This document shows, piece after piece, positions 17,103 through 26,452 of a stretch of 64,000 nucleotides of DNA. The translations under genes and the position numbers were made by a program. Source of the DNA: an uncultured Nitrosomonadaceae bacterium (GTDB taxonomy: Bacteria > Pseudomonadota > Gammaproteobacteria > Burkholderiales > Nitrosomonadaceae); NCBI GenBank assembly GCA_943787405.1, contig CALSMH010000001.1, positions 62,001 to 126,000 of the forward strand, read 5' to 3'. Position 1 is the stretch's first letter. Each line of letters begins with the position of its first letter. Below the pieces are notes generated by a model. The model saw only the letters and a program-made list of their open reading frames with translations, did not search any database and was not told the origin of the DNA.

Positions 17103-17959
17103 TCAGCTTTAAGCGTCTAGATTATTACAGACAGCTTATGCGACTTGATAAGCCTATTGGTATTTTACTTCTTTTATGGCCTACATTATGGGCCTTGTGG
17201 CTAGCAGCAAAAGGTACGCCTGATTCAATCATTTTGTGGGTATTTATACTTGGTACGGTTCTTATGCGCTCTGCTGGCTGTGTAATAAATGACTATGCAG
17301 ATCAAGACTTCGACGCGCACGTTGAACGTACTAAAAACCGCCCGCTTGCCACAAGGGTAGTGAGCTCTAAAGAAGCGCTATTACTAGCTACGGGACTTAG
17401 TTTTTGTGCATTCCTTTTGATTCTTAATCTAAACTCCCTTACGATTTTATTGTCAATATGTGCGCTGTTTCTAGCCGCAAGCTATCCGTTCACAAAGAGA
17501 TTTTTTGCAATACCACAAGCGTACCTAGGCATTGCTTTTAGTTTTGGTATCCCAATGGCATTTGCCGCACAAACTAATGCTATTCCAGTAATTGCATGGT
17601 TGCTAATGGCTGCTAATTTACTCTGGGTAATTGCATATGATACCGAGTACGCCATTGTGGATAAAACTGACGATCTAAAAATTGGCATTAAGACTTCCGC
17701 CATTACTTTTGGGCGCTTTGATGTGGCTGGGATCATGCTGTGTCATATAATTTTTATTAGCCTTATGTTTTGTGTAGGGCAGCTACAGAATCTTGGTGTA
17801 GCATACTACCTGAGTCTTAGTATCGCGTTAGGCCTTATAATGTACCAATATTATCTGATCAGAGATCGAAAACCGGCTGATTGTTTCAAAGCTTTTCTTC
17901 ACAATAACTGGGTAGGGGCAATTATTTTTATCGGTATTGCTCTTGATTATTTTATATAA
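17099..17959 (+). CDS. ubiA: 4-hydroxybenzoate octaprenyltransferase
   Basis: Integral membrane prenyltransferase that attaches the polyprenyl tail to 4-hydroxybenzoate, the product of UbiC. The 286-residue protein has about eight membrane helices and the two aspartate-rich motifs that hold magnesium-diphosphate: NDYADQDFD at residues 64-72 and DTEYAIVDKTDD near 180-191. It also has the family N-terminal MRLDKPIGILLLLWPTLWAL. Its start overlaps the ubiC stop by four bases. ubiD follows after 22 bases. Confidence 0.96.
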   Translation: MISFKRLDYYRQLMRLDKPIGILLLLWPTLWALWLAAKGTPDSIILWVFILGTVLMRSAGCVINDYADQDFDAHVERTKNRPLATRVVSSKEALLLATGLSFCAFLLILNLNSLTILLSICALFLAASYPFTKRFFAIPQAYLGIAFSFGIPMAFAAQTNAIPVIAWLLMAANLLWVIAYDTEYAIVDKTDDLKIGIKTSAITFGRFDVAGIMLCHIIFISLMFCVGQLQNLGVAYYLSLSIALGLIMYQYYLIRDRKPADCFKAFLHNNWVGAIIFIGIALDYFI

Positions 17960-17981
17960 ATAATTTTTAAATGCGCATGCG

Positions 17982-19445
17982 ATGAAATATAAAGATCTAC
18001 GAGAGTTCCTTGCACAGTTAGAAAGTAAGGGAGAATTAAAACGAATTACAACTGAGGTCAGCCCATATCTGGAAATGACTGAAATTTGTGATCGACTATT
18101 AAAATCTGAGGGCCCTGCCGTCATATTTGAGAACCCTAAAGGGCACAATATTCCTGTACTTGGAAATCTGTTTGGCACACCCAAACGTGTGGCGATGGGA
18201 ATGGGTCAAGAGTCAGTTGAAACGCTACGTGAAATAGGCAAACTCCTAGCTTATCTAAAAGAACCAGATCCCCCTAAAGGATTGAAAGATATGTGGAGCA
18301 AGCTACCAATACTTAAGCAAGTCTTGAACATGGCGCCAAAAATTCTTACAAGCGCACCATGTCAGGATATTGTCTGGGAAGGAAATGACGTTGATCTTTA
18401 CAAATTACCTATTCAAACATGCTGGCCTGAGGATATCAGCCCCCTAATTACCTGGGGATTAACTGTCACCAAAGGCCCGAAAAAAACACGGCAGAACTTA
18501 GGTATTTATCGTCAGCAGCTACTCTCTTCTAATAAATTAATCATTCGTTGGTTAGCTCATCGTGGAGGTGCTTTAGATTTTCAGGATTTTTGCCTTGCAA
18601 GTCCCGGCAAACCCTATCCGCTTGCAATAGCATTAGGAACTGATCCTGCAACCATGCTTGGTGCAGTTACACCGGTGCCGGACAGTCTTAGCGAATACCA
18701 ATTCGCAGGATTATTACGTGGTACAAAAACAGAAATAGTGAAATGTCTAAGCCATGATTTACAGGTTCCAGCTAGTTCGGAAATTGTACTGGAAGGATTT
18801 ATTTATCCTGATGAGACAGCTCTTGAAGGACCGTTCGGTGATCATACAGGATACTACAACGAACAAGAAACATTTCCGGTGTTTACTGTTGAACGTATTA
18901 CCATGCGACATAACCCAATTTACCACTCAACTTACACCGGCAAGCCACCGGATGAACCAGCAATTCTGGGCGTAGCATTAAACGAAGTATTCGTACCGCT
19001 ACTACAAAAACAATTTCCTGAGATTACTGATTTTTACTTGCCACCTGAGGGCTGCTCCTATCGAATGGCGGTAATAAGCATGAAAAAACAATATGCAGGT
19101 CATGCAAAACGCGTAATGTTTGGCGTATGGAGCTTCTTACGTCAGTTTATGTATACAAAATTTATTATTGTTACCGATGATGATGTTGATATCCGTGACT
19201 GGAAAGAGGTCATCTGGGCAATAACAACCCGTGTTGATCCGGCACGTGACACTCTGATCGTCGAGAATACGCCTATAGATTATCTGGATTTTGCCAGCCC
19301 CATATCCGGGCTAGGTGGGAAAATGGGCTTAGACGCGACTAATAAATGGCCAGCAGAAACCACCCGCCCTTGGGGAAAACCAATCACAATGGACCCGGCA
19401 ATAAAAACCCGTGTAGATAAGCTATGGAAAGAGATGGGGATGTAA
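17982..19445 (+). CDS. ubiD: 3-octaprenyl-4-hydroxybenzoate decarboxylase
   Basis: Prenylated-FMN-dependent decarboxylase that acts after UbiA in ubiquinone synthesis. The 487-residue protein starts with the family [22 protein letters not shown]. It carries QNLGIYRQQ, the catalytic-region [11 protein letters not shown] and the C-terminal [11 protein letters not shown]. UbiD needs the prenylated flavin made by UbiX, which is not in this window. Together with ubiC and ubiA upstream it forms a three-gene ubiquinone operon. Confidence 0.96.
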   Translation: MKYKDLREFLAQLESKGELKRITTEVSPYLEMTEICDRLLKSEGPAVIFENPKGHNIPVLGNLFGTPKRVAMGMGQESVETLREIGKLLAYLKEPDPPKGLKDMWSKLPILKQVLNMAPKILTSAPCQDIVWEGNDVDLYKLPIQTCWPEDISPLITWGLTVTKGPKKTRQNLGIYRQQLLSSNKLIIRWLAHRGGALDFQDFCLASPGKPYPLAIALGTDPATMLGAVTPVPDSLSEYQFAGLLRGTKTEIVKCLSHDLQVPASSEIVLEGFIYPDETALEGPFGDHTGYYNEQETFPVFTVERITMRHNPIYHSTYTGKPPDEPAILGVALNEVFVPLLQKQFPEITDFYLPPEGCSYRMAVISMKKQYAGHAKRVMFGVWSFLRQFMYTKFIIVTDDDVDIRDWKEVIWAITTRVDPARDTLIVENTPIDYLDFASPISGLGGKMGLDATNKWPAETTRPWGKPITMDPAIKTRVDKLWKEMGM

Positions 19446-19492
19446 TTTTCATCTCTCAATAATTTCTGAATATGCTTTAAATAATTAAAAAT

Positions 19493-19750
19493 CTACTTAC
19501 AACCCTCCATCTTGTAAATAAAATAGCCATCCGTATTAATTGCATCTTCAACATTTTTTGGTGCGTCCTGACTGTGGCAAAATCTGCATTCCTTGCTGGA
19601 GATTGCCGCATCACCTTCATCGATTGAAACTAACCATTGTCTTGCGTATTCTATGGCTTTTTGATCATCTCTTACCGCAGTAAATACATCAAAATGCATA
19701 GTATGGCCATCTTTTGATTTGACATAAGTATCATAAACATGAATTTCCAT
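19493..19750 (-). CDS. DUF2024 family protein
   Basis: An 85-residue soluble protein beginning MEIHVYDTYVKSKDGHTMHFDVFT, the hallmark of DUF2024, whose function is unknown. It has cysteines in CRFCHS (residues 56-61) and a final Cys-Lys, which could bind metal; this is only a possibility. A GAG-rich ribosome binding site (GAGGAAAGAG) precedes the ATG. It is convergent with ubiD and divergent from the DUF3565-DUF1971 gene, and appears to be a single-gene unit. Confidence 0.82.
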   Translation of the reverse strand: MEIHVYDTYVKSKDGHTMHFDVFTAVRDDQKAIEYARQWLVSIDEGDAAISSKECRFCHSQDAPKNVEDAINTDGYFIYKMEGCK

Positions 19751-19881
19751 TCTCTTTCCTCATAAAATTTTAAAATTGGTATTCTACTTGTAAAATCCAA
19801 AAAAGTACTAAGACCAATTATATTTGGTAAAATTTAATTTGTTAGATTATTTTTAGAAATATTTGATGAGCAATACCAACT

Positions 19882-20349
19882 ATGAAGCGACCAATCATAC
19901 GATTTGGGCATGACGATATTGGAGATTGGGTTGCTACTTTAAATTGTGGCCATCTGCAGCATGTGCGGCATTCCCCTCCGTTCATCAATCGACCCTGGGT
20001 AATAACAGAATCTGGGCGCAAAAATAAGATAGGGGAAACACTTAACTGTGTTCGGTGCGATAAATTTGAATTCCCGGGGAATTTTATACCCTATAAAAAA
20101 ACACCAGTTTTTACTGAAGAATCATTACCATCTGGACTAAAAAATGACCATTCGACGAAAGCTGGAGTCTGGGGAAAGATTATCCTTATAGAAGGGACGC
20201 TTCAATATCGTGTTAATAGCTTAGAAACAGATATAGTATTATCTCCTAATAAGCTAGGAATTATTCTGCCCGAGATACTACATAGTGTAGCTCTTTTAGG
20301 CCCCGTTAAATTTTATGTAGAATTTTACAAAGAACCTGATTTCGCCTAG
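19882..20349 (+). CDS. DUF3565-DUF1971 (TehB-like cupin) fusion protein
   Basis: A 155-residue protein with two recognisable parts. Residues 1-65 match DUF3565: IIRFGHDDIGDWVATLNCGHLQHVRHSPPF and CVRCDKF, with Cys/His residues that may bind a metal. Residues 68-155 match DUF1971, a small cupin-like domain also found at the N-terminus of some TehB proteins: KTPVFTEESLPSGLKNDHSTKAGVWGKI and GPVKFYVEFYKEPD. Both functions are unknown. The cupin's HST and the later LHSV may form a metal site. No tellurite methyltransferase domain is present, so tellurite resistance should not be inferred. Confidence 0.8.
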   Translation: MKRPIIRFGHDDIGDWVATLNCGHLQHVRHSPPFINRPWVITESGRKNKIGETLNCVRCDKFEFPGNFIPYKKTPVFTEESLPSGLKNDHSTKAGVWGKIILIEGTLQYRVNSLETDIVLSPNKLGIILPEILHSVALLGPVKFYVEFYKEPDFA

Positions 20350-20494
20350 CGATTCTATCAACAGCAGTATAAATTCTGCTTAAATTTCTCGCCTGTAACT
20401 GAATATATTTTAGACTATCCGGATACTCTGCACCAATCCTCTCAAGATCGCCTATTCTTACCAAAAGTATACAGATAATGCCGAATAAATTATT

Positions 20495-21301
20495 CTATCG
20501 TAGCCCAAGGACATCTTGCATATCAAACAAGCCCTCGTCCTTGCCTGCTAAGAAATGGGCTGCACGCAATGCTCCGTTAGTAAATGTTGCACGACTACTA
20601 GCTTTATGCGAAATCTCAATTCGCTCTCCTGTGCCTGCAAACATAACCGTATGATCACCAACTATGTCACCGCCGCGTATAGTAGAAAACCCAATAGTTC
20701 TGGATGAGCGCTCACCTGTTACCCCTTCGCGCCCATATATGGCAACTTCCGAGAGGTTATTCCCAGTTGCTTTCGCCATTATTTCACCCATATGTAATGC
20801 TGTACCTGATGGCGCATCTACTTTATGGCGATGATGGGCTTCGACAATCTCAATATCATAACCCTCGCCTAACACTTTAGCAGCTATGTCTAAAAGTTTG
20901 AAAGTAACGTTCACTCCCACACTCATGTTAGGTGCCACTACGAGTGCAATATCTTCTGAGGCCACCTTGAGTGCTTCTTTCTGCTCTACAGAGAAACCCG
21001 TCGTGCCAATCACCATTTTTATTCCCTCAGCACGACAAACAGATAGATGTTTAATTGTTCCTTCTGGCTGCGTAAAATCAATCAGAACATCACACCCGGG
21101 AAGGGCGGCGGAAAAATTATCAGTAATAACAATACCGCCGAGATCGCCAGTTAATTCGCTCACGTCCTTTCCAAGATAAGGGCTATCATCCATTTCTAAC
21201 GCTGCTTGTAGATGCAAACCTGAATCTTTCATAATAGCCGCCAACAGCGCTCTCCCCATTCGGCCAGAACTACCAGCAACTGCAATATTTAATATTGTCA
21301 T
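20495..21301 (-). CDS. dapB: 4-hydroxy-tetrahydrodipicolinate reductase
   Basis: NAD(P)H-dependent reductase of the lysine and diaminopimelate pathway, supplying both protein and peptidoglycan precursors. The 268-residue protein has the Rossmann loop GSSGRMG at residues 10-16. Its catalytic segment EAHHRHKVDAPSGTA carries H154, H155 and K158. Length is that of the family. It lies 42 bases downstream of bamE on the same strand, a pairing often seen in betaproteobacteria. Confidence 0.96.
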   Translation of the reverse strand: MTILNIAVAGSSGRMGRALLAAIMKDSGLHLQAALEMDDSPYLGKDVSELTGDLGGIVITDNFSAALPGCDVLIDFTQPEGTIKHLSVCRAEGIKMVIGTTGFSVEQKEALKVASEDIALVVAPNMSVGVNVTFKLLDIAAKVLGEGYDIEIVEAHHRHKVDAPSGTALHMGEIMAKATGNNLSEVAIYGREGVTGERSSRTIGFSTIRGGDIVGDHTVMFAGTGERIEISHKASSRATFTNGALRAAHFLAGKDEGLFDMQDVLGLR

Positions 21302-21343
21302 TTATATACTCACAAAATTATATAGTCTTCTTTAGAAGTTATT

Positions 21344-21937
21344 TTAATCTGCCTCTATGCCATCTGAAATTCCGGGTGGCGGTGGCGGCATCCCCAGTTC
21401 AATATCAAGTGTATCCTGGTATTGTGATGATATTGTATCGTCCTCTATAGCAATAATAGTAGGCGTACCCTGTTCTCCAGGAGCAGCTTCCTCTAAGGTG
21501 GATTCTTCTCCCTGCTCCGTACCAGAGACAATTGATTTTGGTATTAATTTCGTACCGTTCTCTTCTCTGGCAGGATGTTTATCTAGCCCAATATATTTTA
21601 GTGAAATAGAGGCAAGAGAGTCTGAAAAATCACCAGCCGTCCTTACCAGCTTATCATCCTCGAAAAACACTGTTAGCTTATATTCTTCAACTAGATTACC
21701 ATGTTGTACGAGTCGATAAACATAATCCCATCGATCTTTATGGAATACATCGCCAATTAATGCTGTGCCAAGTACGAAACGGACCTGCGACTTACTCATA
21801 CCAGGCTTTAATTTATCAACCATGTCCTGAGTTATAATATTTCCTTGCTGCACATCTATTTTATAGAGTACAGATGGTATTGAAGAACACCCAGTTATAA
21901 ATAATAAAATAAGCAGCGTAAGTTTTTTTGCATGCAT
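21344..21937 (-). CDS. bamE: Outer membrane assembly lipoprotein BamE
   Basis: Lipoprotein component of the BAM complex that inserts outer-membrane beta-barrels. The signal ends in the lipobox FITGC; the SmpA/OmlA domain follows with QGNIITQDMVDKLKPGMSKSQVRFVLGTALIGDVFHKDRWDYVYRL. After the domain comes an acidic and Pro-rich C-terminal extension of about 80 residues (ending in MPPPPPGISDGIEAD) that E. coli BamE lacks. I chose the ATG at 21937 (MHAKKL); a TTG at 21958 would add seven residues. The gene is divergent from fur, a conserved pairing. Confidence 0.92.
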   Translation of the reverse strand: MHAKKLTLLILLFITGCSSIPSVLYKIDVQQGNIITQDMVDKLKPGMSKSQVRFVLGTALIGDVFHKDRWDYVYRLVQHGNLVEEYKLTVFFEDDKLVRTAGDFSDSLASISLKYIGLDKHPAREENGTKLIPKSIVSGTEQGEESTLEEAAPGEQGTPTIIAIEDDTISSQYQDTLDIELGMPPPPPGISDGIEAD

Positions 21938-21951
21938 CACGGTAACATATG

Positions 21952-21980
21952 TTTTCAAAGCAGATTCAGCATTATATGAT
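21952..21980 (+). promoter_or_regulatory. Candidate promoter for fur
   Basis: TTTTCA (21952-21957) and TATGAT (21975-21980) are 17 bases apart. The -10 is a five-of-six match and the -35 is moderate. Transcription would start near 21987, giving a short leader before the fur ATG at 22012. The region lies between the divergent bamE and fur genes. Confidence 0.4.
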
Positions 21981-22011
21981 ACAGTAATTAATTTGCTGGG
22001 CGGATATAACT

Positions 22012-22440
22012 ATGAACAAGTCAACCGATCTTAAAACTATGGGACTTAAGGCCACGCTGCCAAGGTTACGAATACTAAGTTTATTTGAAAATACTGTGAT
22101 ACAACATTTGTCGGCTGAAGATGTATATCGTTCTTTGATAAGCGAAGGAGAAGATATCGGCCTTGCTACCGTTTATCGTGTCCTGACTCAGTTTGAGCAA
22201 GCTGGAGTTTTGAAACGCCACCACTTTGAGAGTGGTAAAGCTGTATTTGAACTTAATCGGGGCGATCATCATGACCATCTTGTATGCATACAGTGCGGCC
22301 ATGTTGGTGAATTTTATGACGAAGAGATTGAAAGCCGTCAAATTCAAATCGCTAAAGATAGAGGCTTTGTCATTCGGGAACATTCGTTGTCACTTTATGT
22401 GGAATGTGTGAAAGAGACATGCGAATATCGTAAAAATTAA
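22012..22440 (+). CDS. fur: Ferric uptake regulator
   Basis: Iron-responsive repressor that, with Fe(II), binds Fur boxes near iron-uptake genes. The 142-residue protein has the winged-helix domain ([42 protein letters not shown]) and the dimerisation/metal domain with [18 protein letters not shown], containing the His-rich site and the CxxC zinc ligands. A second Cys pair is in [11 protein letters not shown]. These features fit Fur rather than Zur or PerR, though metal preference is not certain from sequence. Confidence 0.94.
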   Translation: MNKSTDLKTMGLKATLPRLRILSLFENTVIQHLSAEDVYRSLISEGEDIGLATVYRVLTQFEQAGVLKRHHFESGKAVFELNRGDHHDHLVCIQCGHVGEFYDEEIESRQIQIAKDRGFVIREHSLSLYVECVKETCEYRKN

Positions 22441-22537
22441 AATTTAACAATGATCGTCCTATTTATTCGATGTTTTGTAAGGCATCGACAGAATGTAGCA
22501 AGCTCTAAACCTCTTTCTTATATTTAGGTGTGTTTCT

Positions 22538-23785
22538 GTGCTTTCCTATGAATTATTTATTGGTCTCCGCTACACGCGTGCTAAACGCCGCAATCATTAT
22601 ATTTCTTTTATCTCGTTAATCTCTCTTCTGGGTATCACACTTGGCATGACAGCTCTGATCACGGTGATGTCAGTTATGAATGGGTTTCAGGAGGAAATAA
22701 GGACACGTATTTTAGGTGTTGCTTCACATATCCAGATTAATGGCGTTAATGAGAAATTATCTGACTGGCAGGGAGTAGCAAATGAGGCGATTAAACACCC
22801 ACAAGTAGAGGCTGCTGCTCCATACGTTAGTGCACAAGGTATGGTTTCTTTCAATCAGATTGTGCGCGGTGTATTAGTACGTGGCGTCTTTCCGAGTAAG
22901 GAGGAAAAGGTTGCCGATTTCTCACAGATGATGATAAGTGGGGAATTAAATAACCTCGTACCCGGTGAATTTGGTATCGTTGTTGGTGCAGAATTAGCGA
23001 AATCCTTAGGTGCGTCAAAGGGAGACAAGATCGTATTAATATCTCCACAAGGACAAATGACACCAGTAGGGATACTGCCACGTCTTAAACAATTCACCAT
23101 TACCGGTATATTTAAGGCAGGTCATTTTGAATATGACTCCACATTAGTATTAATCCATATGGCAGATGCACAAAAGCTATATCGAATGAGAAATACTCAG
23201 GTATCAGGCGTCAGGCTTAAATTACAAGATCTATTTCAATCGAAACAAGTGGTCCAAGAATTACTACCAATGATTTCTGATACAACATTCATTAATGATT
23301 GGACTAGCCAGCACGCGAATTATTTTCGTGCCATCCAGATTGAAAAACGGATGCTCTCTCTTATTCTTGCATTGCTTATTCTAGTAGCTGCTTTTAATAT
23401 TGTTTCAACCTTGGTAATGGCCGTGACAGACAAGCAATCTGACATCGCAATTCTCCGTACTCTTGGAGCAAGTCCACGAAGCATCATGAAAATATTTATT
23501 ATTCAAGGCACCCTAATTGGTCTTCTTGGTACGATTCTGGGAGTATTAGGAGGAGTATTACTTGCATTCAATGTGGACTCGGTCATTGCATCTATTGAAT
23601 ATCTATTTAATGTTCAATTTTTATCGCGTGAAGTTTATTATATAAGCGAAGTCCCATCAGACCCTCACCTTATAGATATAGTAACAGTTGCAATTTTATC
23701 ATTTGGGCTAACTATTCTAGCAACGATTTATCCTAGCTACCGAGCATCTAAGATTAATCCTGCAGAAGCACTAAGATATGAATAA
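22538..23785 (+). CDS. lolC: Lipoprotein-releasing ABC transporter permease LolC/E
   Basis: Inner-membrane permease that extracts outer-membrane lipoproteins and passes them to LolA. The 415-residue protein has one N-terminal helix (after YELFIGLRYTRAKRRNHYISFIS), a large periplasmic MacB-like domain, and three C-terminal helices. It also has the conserved TDKQSDIAILRTLGASPRSIMKIFIIQG coupling segment. A single LolC/E gene is followed by lolD with an eight-base overlap, and no lolE is seen downstream. One permease may therefore serve both roles, as in LolDF-type systems; that is inference. Confidence 0.93.
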   Translation: MLSYELFIGLRYTRAKRRNHYISFISLISLLGITLGMTALITVMSVMNGFQEEIRTRILGVASHIQINGVNEKLSDWQGVANEAIKHPQVEAAAPYVSAQGMVSFNQIVRGVLVRGVFPSKEEKVADFSQMMISGELNNLVPGEFGIVVGAELAKSLGASKGDKIVLISPQGQMTPVGILPRLKQFTITGIFKAGHFEYDSTLVLIHMADAQKLYRMRNTQVSGVRLKLQDLFQSKQVVQELLPMISDTTFINDWTSQHANYFRAIQIEKRMLSLILALLILVAAFNIVSTLVMAVTDKQSDIAILRTLGASPRSIMKIFIIQGTLIGLLGTILGVLGGVLLAFNVDSVIASIEYLFNVQFLSREVYYISEVPSDPHLIDIVTVAILSFGLTILATIYPSYRASKINPAEALRYE

Positions 23786-24455
23786 AGAGATTATTTCTTG
23801 CAATAATTTACATAAAAGTTTTTTCCAGGCGGAGCTGGAAGTACCTGTATTAATGGGTATAGATTTACATATAGCGGCAGGAGACTCCCTTTCTATTGTT
23901 GGTATATCTGGCTCAGGGAAGAGCACATTACTGCACCTCCTTGGCGGGCTAGATGCACCCACTGCTGGAGATATCCAGATTATGGGCCAAAGTATTTCTT
24001 CTATAAATGAAGAGGAGAGATGCTGGCTTCGAAATCAGTCACTTGGTTTTATTTATCAATTCCATCATTTATTGCCTGAATTTAGTGCCCTAGAAAATGT
24101 TGCTATGCCACTGTTAATCAGAAAAATTAACAGTGATGAATCATATGATCGTGCGGCAGACCTGCTAACTCAAGTTGGCCTGAACCATCGCATGTCTCAT
24201 ACGCCAGGAGAGCTTTCAGGTGGAGAACGTCAACGTGCAGCAATTGCTCGCGCTTTAGTTACTAAGCCATCGTGTATCCTTGCTGATGAACCTACTGGTA
24301 ATCTTGATCGACATACTGCCGGCGAGGTTTTTAAATTAATGTTGGGCCTTAACCGTGATGCCGGTGCGAGCCTTATCATTGTTACTCATGATCCATTTTT
24401 GTCTAAACAAACTGATCGTACATTACAATTAGTTGATGGGATGCTTATAGAATAA
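23778..24455 (+). CDS. lolD: Lipoprotein-releasing ABC transporter ATPase LolD
   Basis: ATPase subunit powering lipoprotein release. The 225-residue protein has Walker A GISGSGKST at residues 42-50, the Q-loop in GFIYQFHHLLPEFSALENV, the ABC signature LSGGERQRAAIARAL, and Walker B CILADEPTGNLD. YQFHHLLPEF is typical of the LolD/MacB group. The gene overlaps the end of lolC, so subunits are translationally coupled. A 42-codon open frame between here and the next gene (24493-24621) is not recognisable and is left uncalled. Confidence 0.95.
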   Translation: MNKEIISCNNLHKSFFQAELEVPVLMGIDLHIAAGDSLSIVGISGSGKSTLLHLLGGLDAPTAGDIQIMGQSISSINEEERCWLRNQSLGFIYQFHHLLPEFSALENVAMPLLIRKINSDESYDRAADLLTQVGLNHRMSHTPGELSGGERQRAAIARALVTKPSCILADEPTGNLDRHTAGEVFKLMLGLNRDAGASLIIVTHDPFLSKQTDRTLQLVDGMLIE

Positions 24456-24632
24456 AATAGATGATTATTATAAGAGAAGGATTCTGTTAAATATGTTCTT
24501 CTCGGATTTATGGTCGCTCAATAACTGGAAACTCTACACCCCCTACTCCGACAATATTTTTTCTGAACGCACAAACAGATTAATTACAAATACCTATTTA
24601 TTCAGTAATAGCAAAAGATAGATTAACCGAAA

Positions 24633-25250
24633 TCAGTATTCTACTGGCAACGAATCTAGACTGCGCCACAAATACCACGTTGCCACAGAACGCCACGGCC
24701 TCCATAGATCAGAAATTATATACATTTCATTCTTACCTATAGGTTTACCGTCATTATATTGTATGCTTAACGCTCGTTTTAGGCCAAGATCGTTTATTGG
24801 AAATATATTTGGACGTAACATATGGAAAATCAAAAACATCTCAGCAGTCCAACGTCCAACTCCTTTTACCCTTGTCAACTCCAGGATAAGAGTTTCATCA
24901 TCCATTTCATGCCAAGTTATTTCCTTTAAATCATTTTGTATAAAATGTAATGATAGATCCCGCAAATAATCTGTTTTTCTCTGCGATAAACCGCAGCCTC
25001 TTACCACATCATTTTCTAAGCTATAAACTGCTTGCGGTATCATTTCTGGGACACTAACAATTAATCTATGCCAGACACTCTCTGCTGCTTTTACAGAAAT
25101 CTGCTGGCTAACAATAGAACGCGCCAATGTAGCAAATGCATCACCATATGAATGTAGCATGGTTCCCTTGATACCTAATATAAGGTTACCCATTACCTGA
25201 TCATTTTTAACAAGCTCTTTAGTAGCTTGCTCCCAATATTCAGGGATCAC
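24633..25250 (-). CDS. DNA-3-methyladenine glycosylase II-type (HhH-GPD) base excision enzyme
   Basis: A 205-residue enzyme of the HhH-GPD superfamily that removes alkylated bases such as 3-methyladenine from DNA. It shows ATLARSIVSQQISVKAAESVWHRL, the helix-hairpin-helix LTRVKGVGRWTAEMFLIFHM, and the catalytic Asp in FPINDLGLKRAL about 19 residues later. It lacks the N-terminal domain of E. coli AlkA and the C-terminal Cys cluster of MutY or Nth. The start is a GTG at 25250. It stands alone between lolD (convergent) and apt (divergent). Confidence 0.9.
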   Translation of the reverse strand: MIPEYWEQATKELVKNDQVMGNLILGIKGTMLHSYGDAFATLARSIVSQQISVKAAESVWHRLIVSVPEMIPQAVYSLENDVVRGCGLSQRKTDYLRDLSLHFIQNDLKEITWHEMDDETLILELTRVKGVGRWTAEMFLIFHMLRPNIFPINDLGLKRALSIQYNDGKPIGKNEMYIISDLWRPWRSVATWYLWRSLDSLPVEY

Positions 25251-25837
25251 AATAATCTAGTCATAGAAATAGTTCCACTTTGATCGTTTGTGTCATAATT
25301 AAATTATATGTAATCATCAATTTCCATGTTTTATGAAACACTACGTTACTGAAAATAATATTCCCCAAACAAATGTTCCAACCAACAGAATTCTTCCCAA
25401 AGAAGCCATCTATTCAATCACAGCAGGAAGCTATTCAAGAATATTTCTAGTATACTTAACTCTAATTGTAATATCTAAATTGCAGCGCTATCAGTCACAA
25501 AGTCATCGGCAGAATATATATCAAGATAAATTGGCACAATAAGTAAGGGGGTTCAAATATAGTGCGTTCTATACTAGCATTAGACAACAACACCTCTAAA
25601 TACTGTGAAACATAATAGCAAAAAATTAAGCTAGATTTCTTTTTGGGGTTAGGCAGCCAAATAAACTACAGCTCACTCCTCCTAAGCTACGATTAAGACC
25701 GCCACAAATTATTTTGATACAGTAATTTCCCAACAAATTATATTAAGCAGCCATTTCTTAGAATTTTTTTCAGCATCGGGATTATTTATTTATAGTAACT
25801 CTTCTATTAATCAGCTCTCATCTTCTGGAATAAAACC
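25251..25837. other. Long intergenic region between the glycosylase gene and apt
   Basis: This 587-base, AT-rich stretch separates divergent genes and is much longer than other gaps in the window. A 69-codon open frame (25333-25542, plus strand) shows no recognisable domain, has no clear ribosome binding site, and is probably not a gene. I see no tRNA, terminator hairpin or repeat. It must contain the promoters for both flanking genes, and it may hold a decayed gene. Confidence 0.5.
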
Positions 25838-26365
25838 ATGCCCATTAAATCAAAAATTAGGACCATTCCGCATCATCCTAAACAAGGAATAATGTTTAGG
25901 GACATTACAACACTATTAAAAGATCCTACTGGTTTTCGCACTACCATCAACAAATTTACTAATCATTATACTGATGTGAAAATTGATAAAATAGTAGGAA
26001 TAGAAGCACGTGGATTTATTATTGGTGCAGCGCTTGCATTCAAACTTGGGGTCGGCTTTGTACCAATTCGTAAGAAAGGAAAACTACCGGCAAAGACCCG
26101 TAGCCAAGACTATAAATTGGAATATGGTACCGACTGTATTGAAATTCATGTAGATGCCATATCTCAAGGAGAACACATACTTCTTGTTGATGATTTGATA
26201 GCAACTGGAGGTACAGCAGAAGCTGCTGTTAATCTGATTAATGCTATGGGCGGTAAAATTGTAGAGTGTTGTTTTGTTATCGACCTACCTGATCTAGGCG
26301 GTAGTTCACGGCTAAAAAAACAAGGACAAAAGGTCTTCTCACTCTGTAAATTTGAAGGGAATTGA
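25838..26365 (+). CDS. apt: Adenine phosphoribosyltransferase
   Basis: Purine salvage enzyme that makes AMP from adenine and PRPP. The 175-residue protein has [24 protein letters not shown] at its start. It also has the family-specific [14 protein letters not shown] and the PRPP-binding loop [16 protein letters not shown] in the second half. Length is normal. It is a single-gene unit, convergent with the rng operon. Confidence 0.95.
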   Translation: MPIKSKIRTIPHHPKQGIMFRDITTLLKDPTGFRTTINKFTNHYTDVKIDKIVGIEARGFIIGAALAFKLGVGFVPIRKKGKLPAKTRSQDYKLEYGTDCIEIHVDAISQGEHILLVDDLIATGGTAEAAVNLINAMGGKIVECCFVIDLPDLGGSSRLKKQGQKVFSLCKFEGN

Positions 26366-26427
26366 GTCTAGCCATTCATAGTAATGAAGATATTTTTATG
26401 GAAAAATTAATCCTGATAAAATAATAT

Positions 26428-26445
26428 CTAGCTGTGGCTAGTTTT
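26428..26445 (+). terminator. Weak terminator-like hairpin after apt
   Basis: CTAGC (26428-26432) pairs with GCTAG (26437-26441) around TGTG, followed by TTTT. It lies 63 bases past the apt stop and just before the end of the convergent rng gene. The stem is short, so termination would be inefficient. Confidence 0.3.
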
Positions 26446-26452
26446 GTCTAGG

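Noticed and set aside
19882-20349. Tellurite resistance protein TehB
   Set aside because: Only the small cupin-like domain is shared; there is no methyltransferase domain.
24493-24621. 42-codon open frame after lolD
   Set aside because: Too short and unrecognisable, and the purine-rich stretch upstream is poorly spaced; not called without expression data.
25333-25542. 69-codon open frame in the apt upstream gap
   Set aside because: No recognisable domain, no clear ribosome binding site, low-complexity AT-rich sequence; chance frame more likely.
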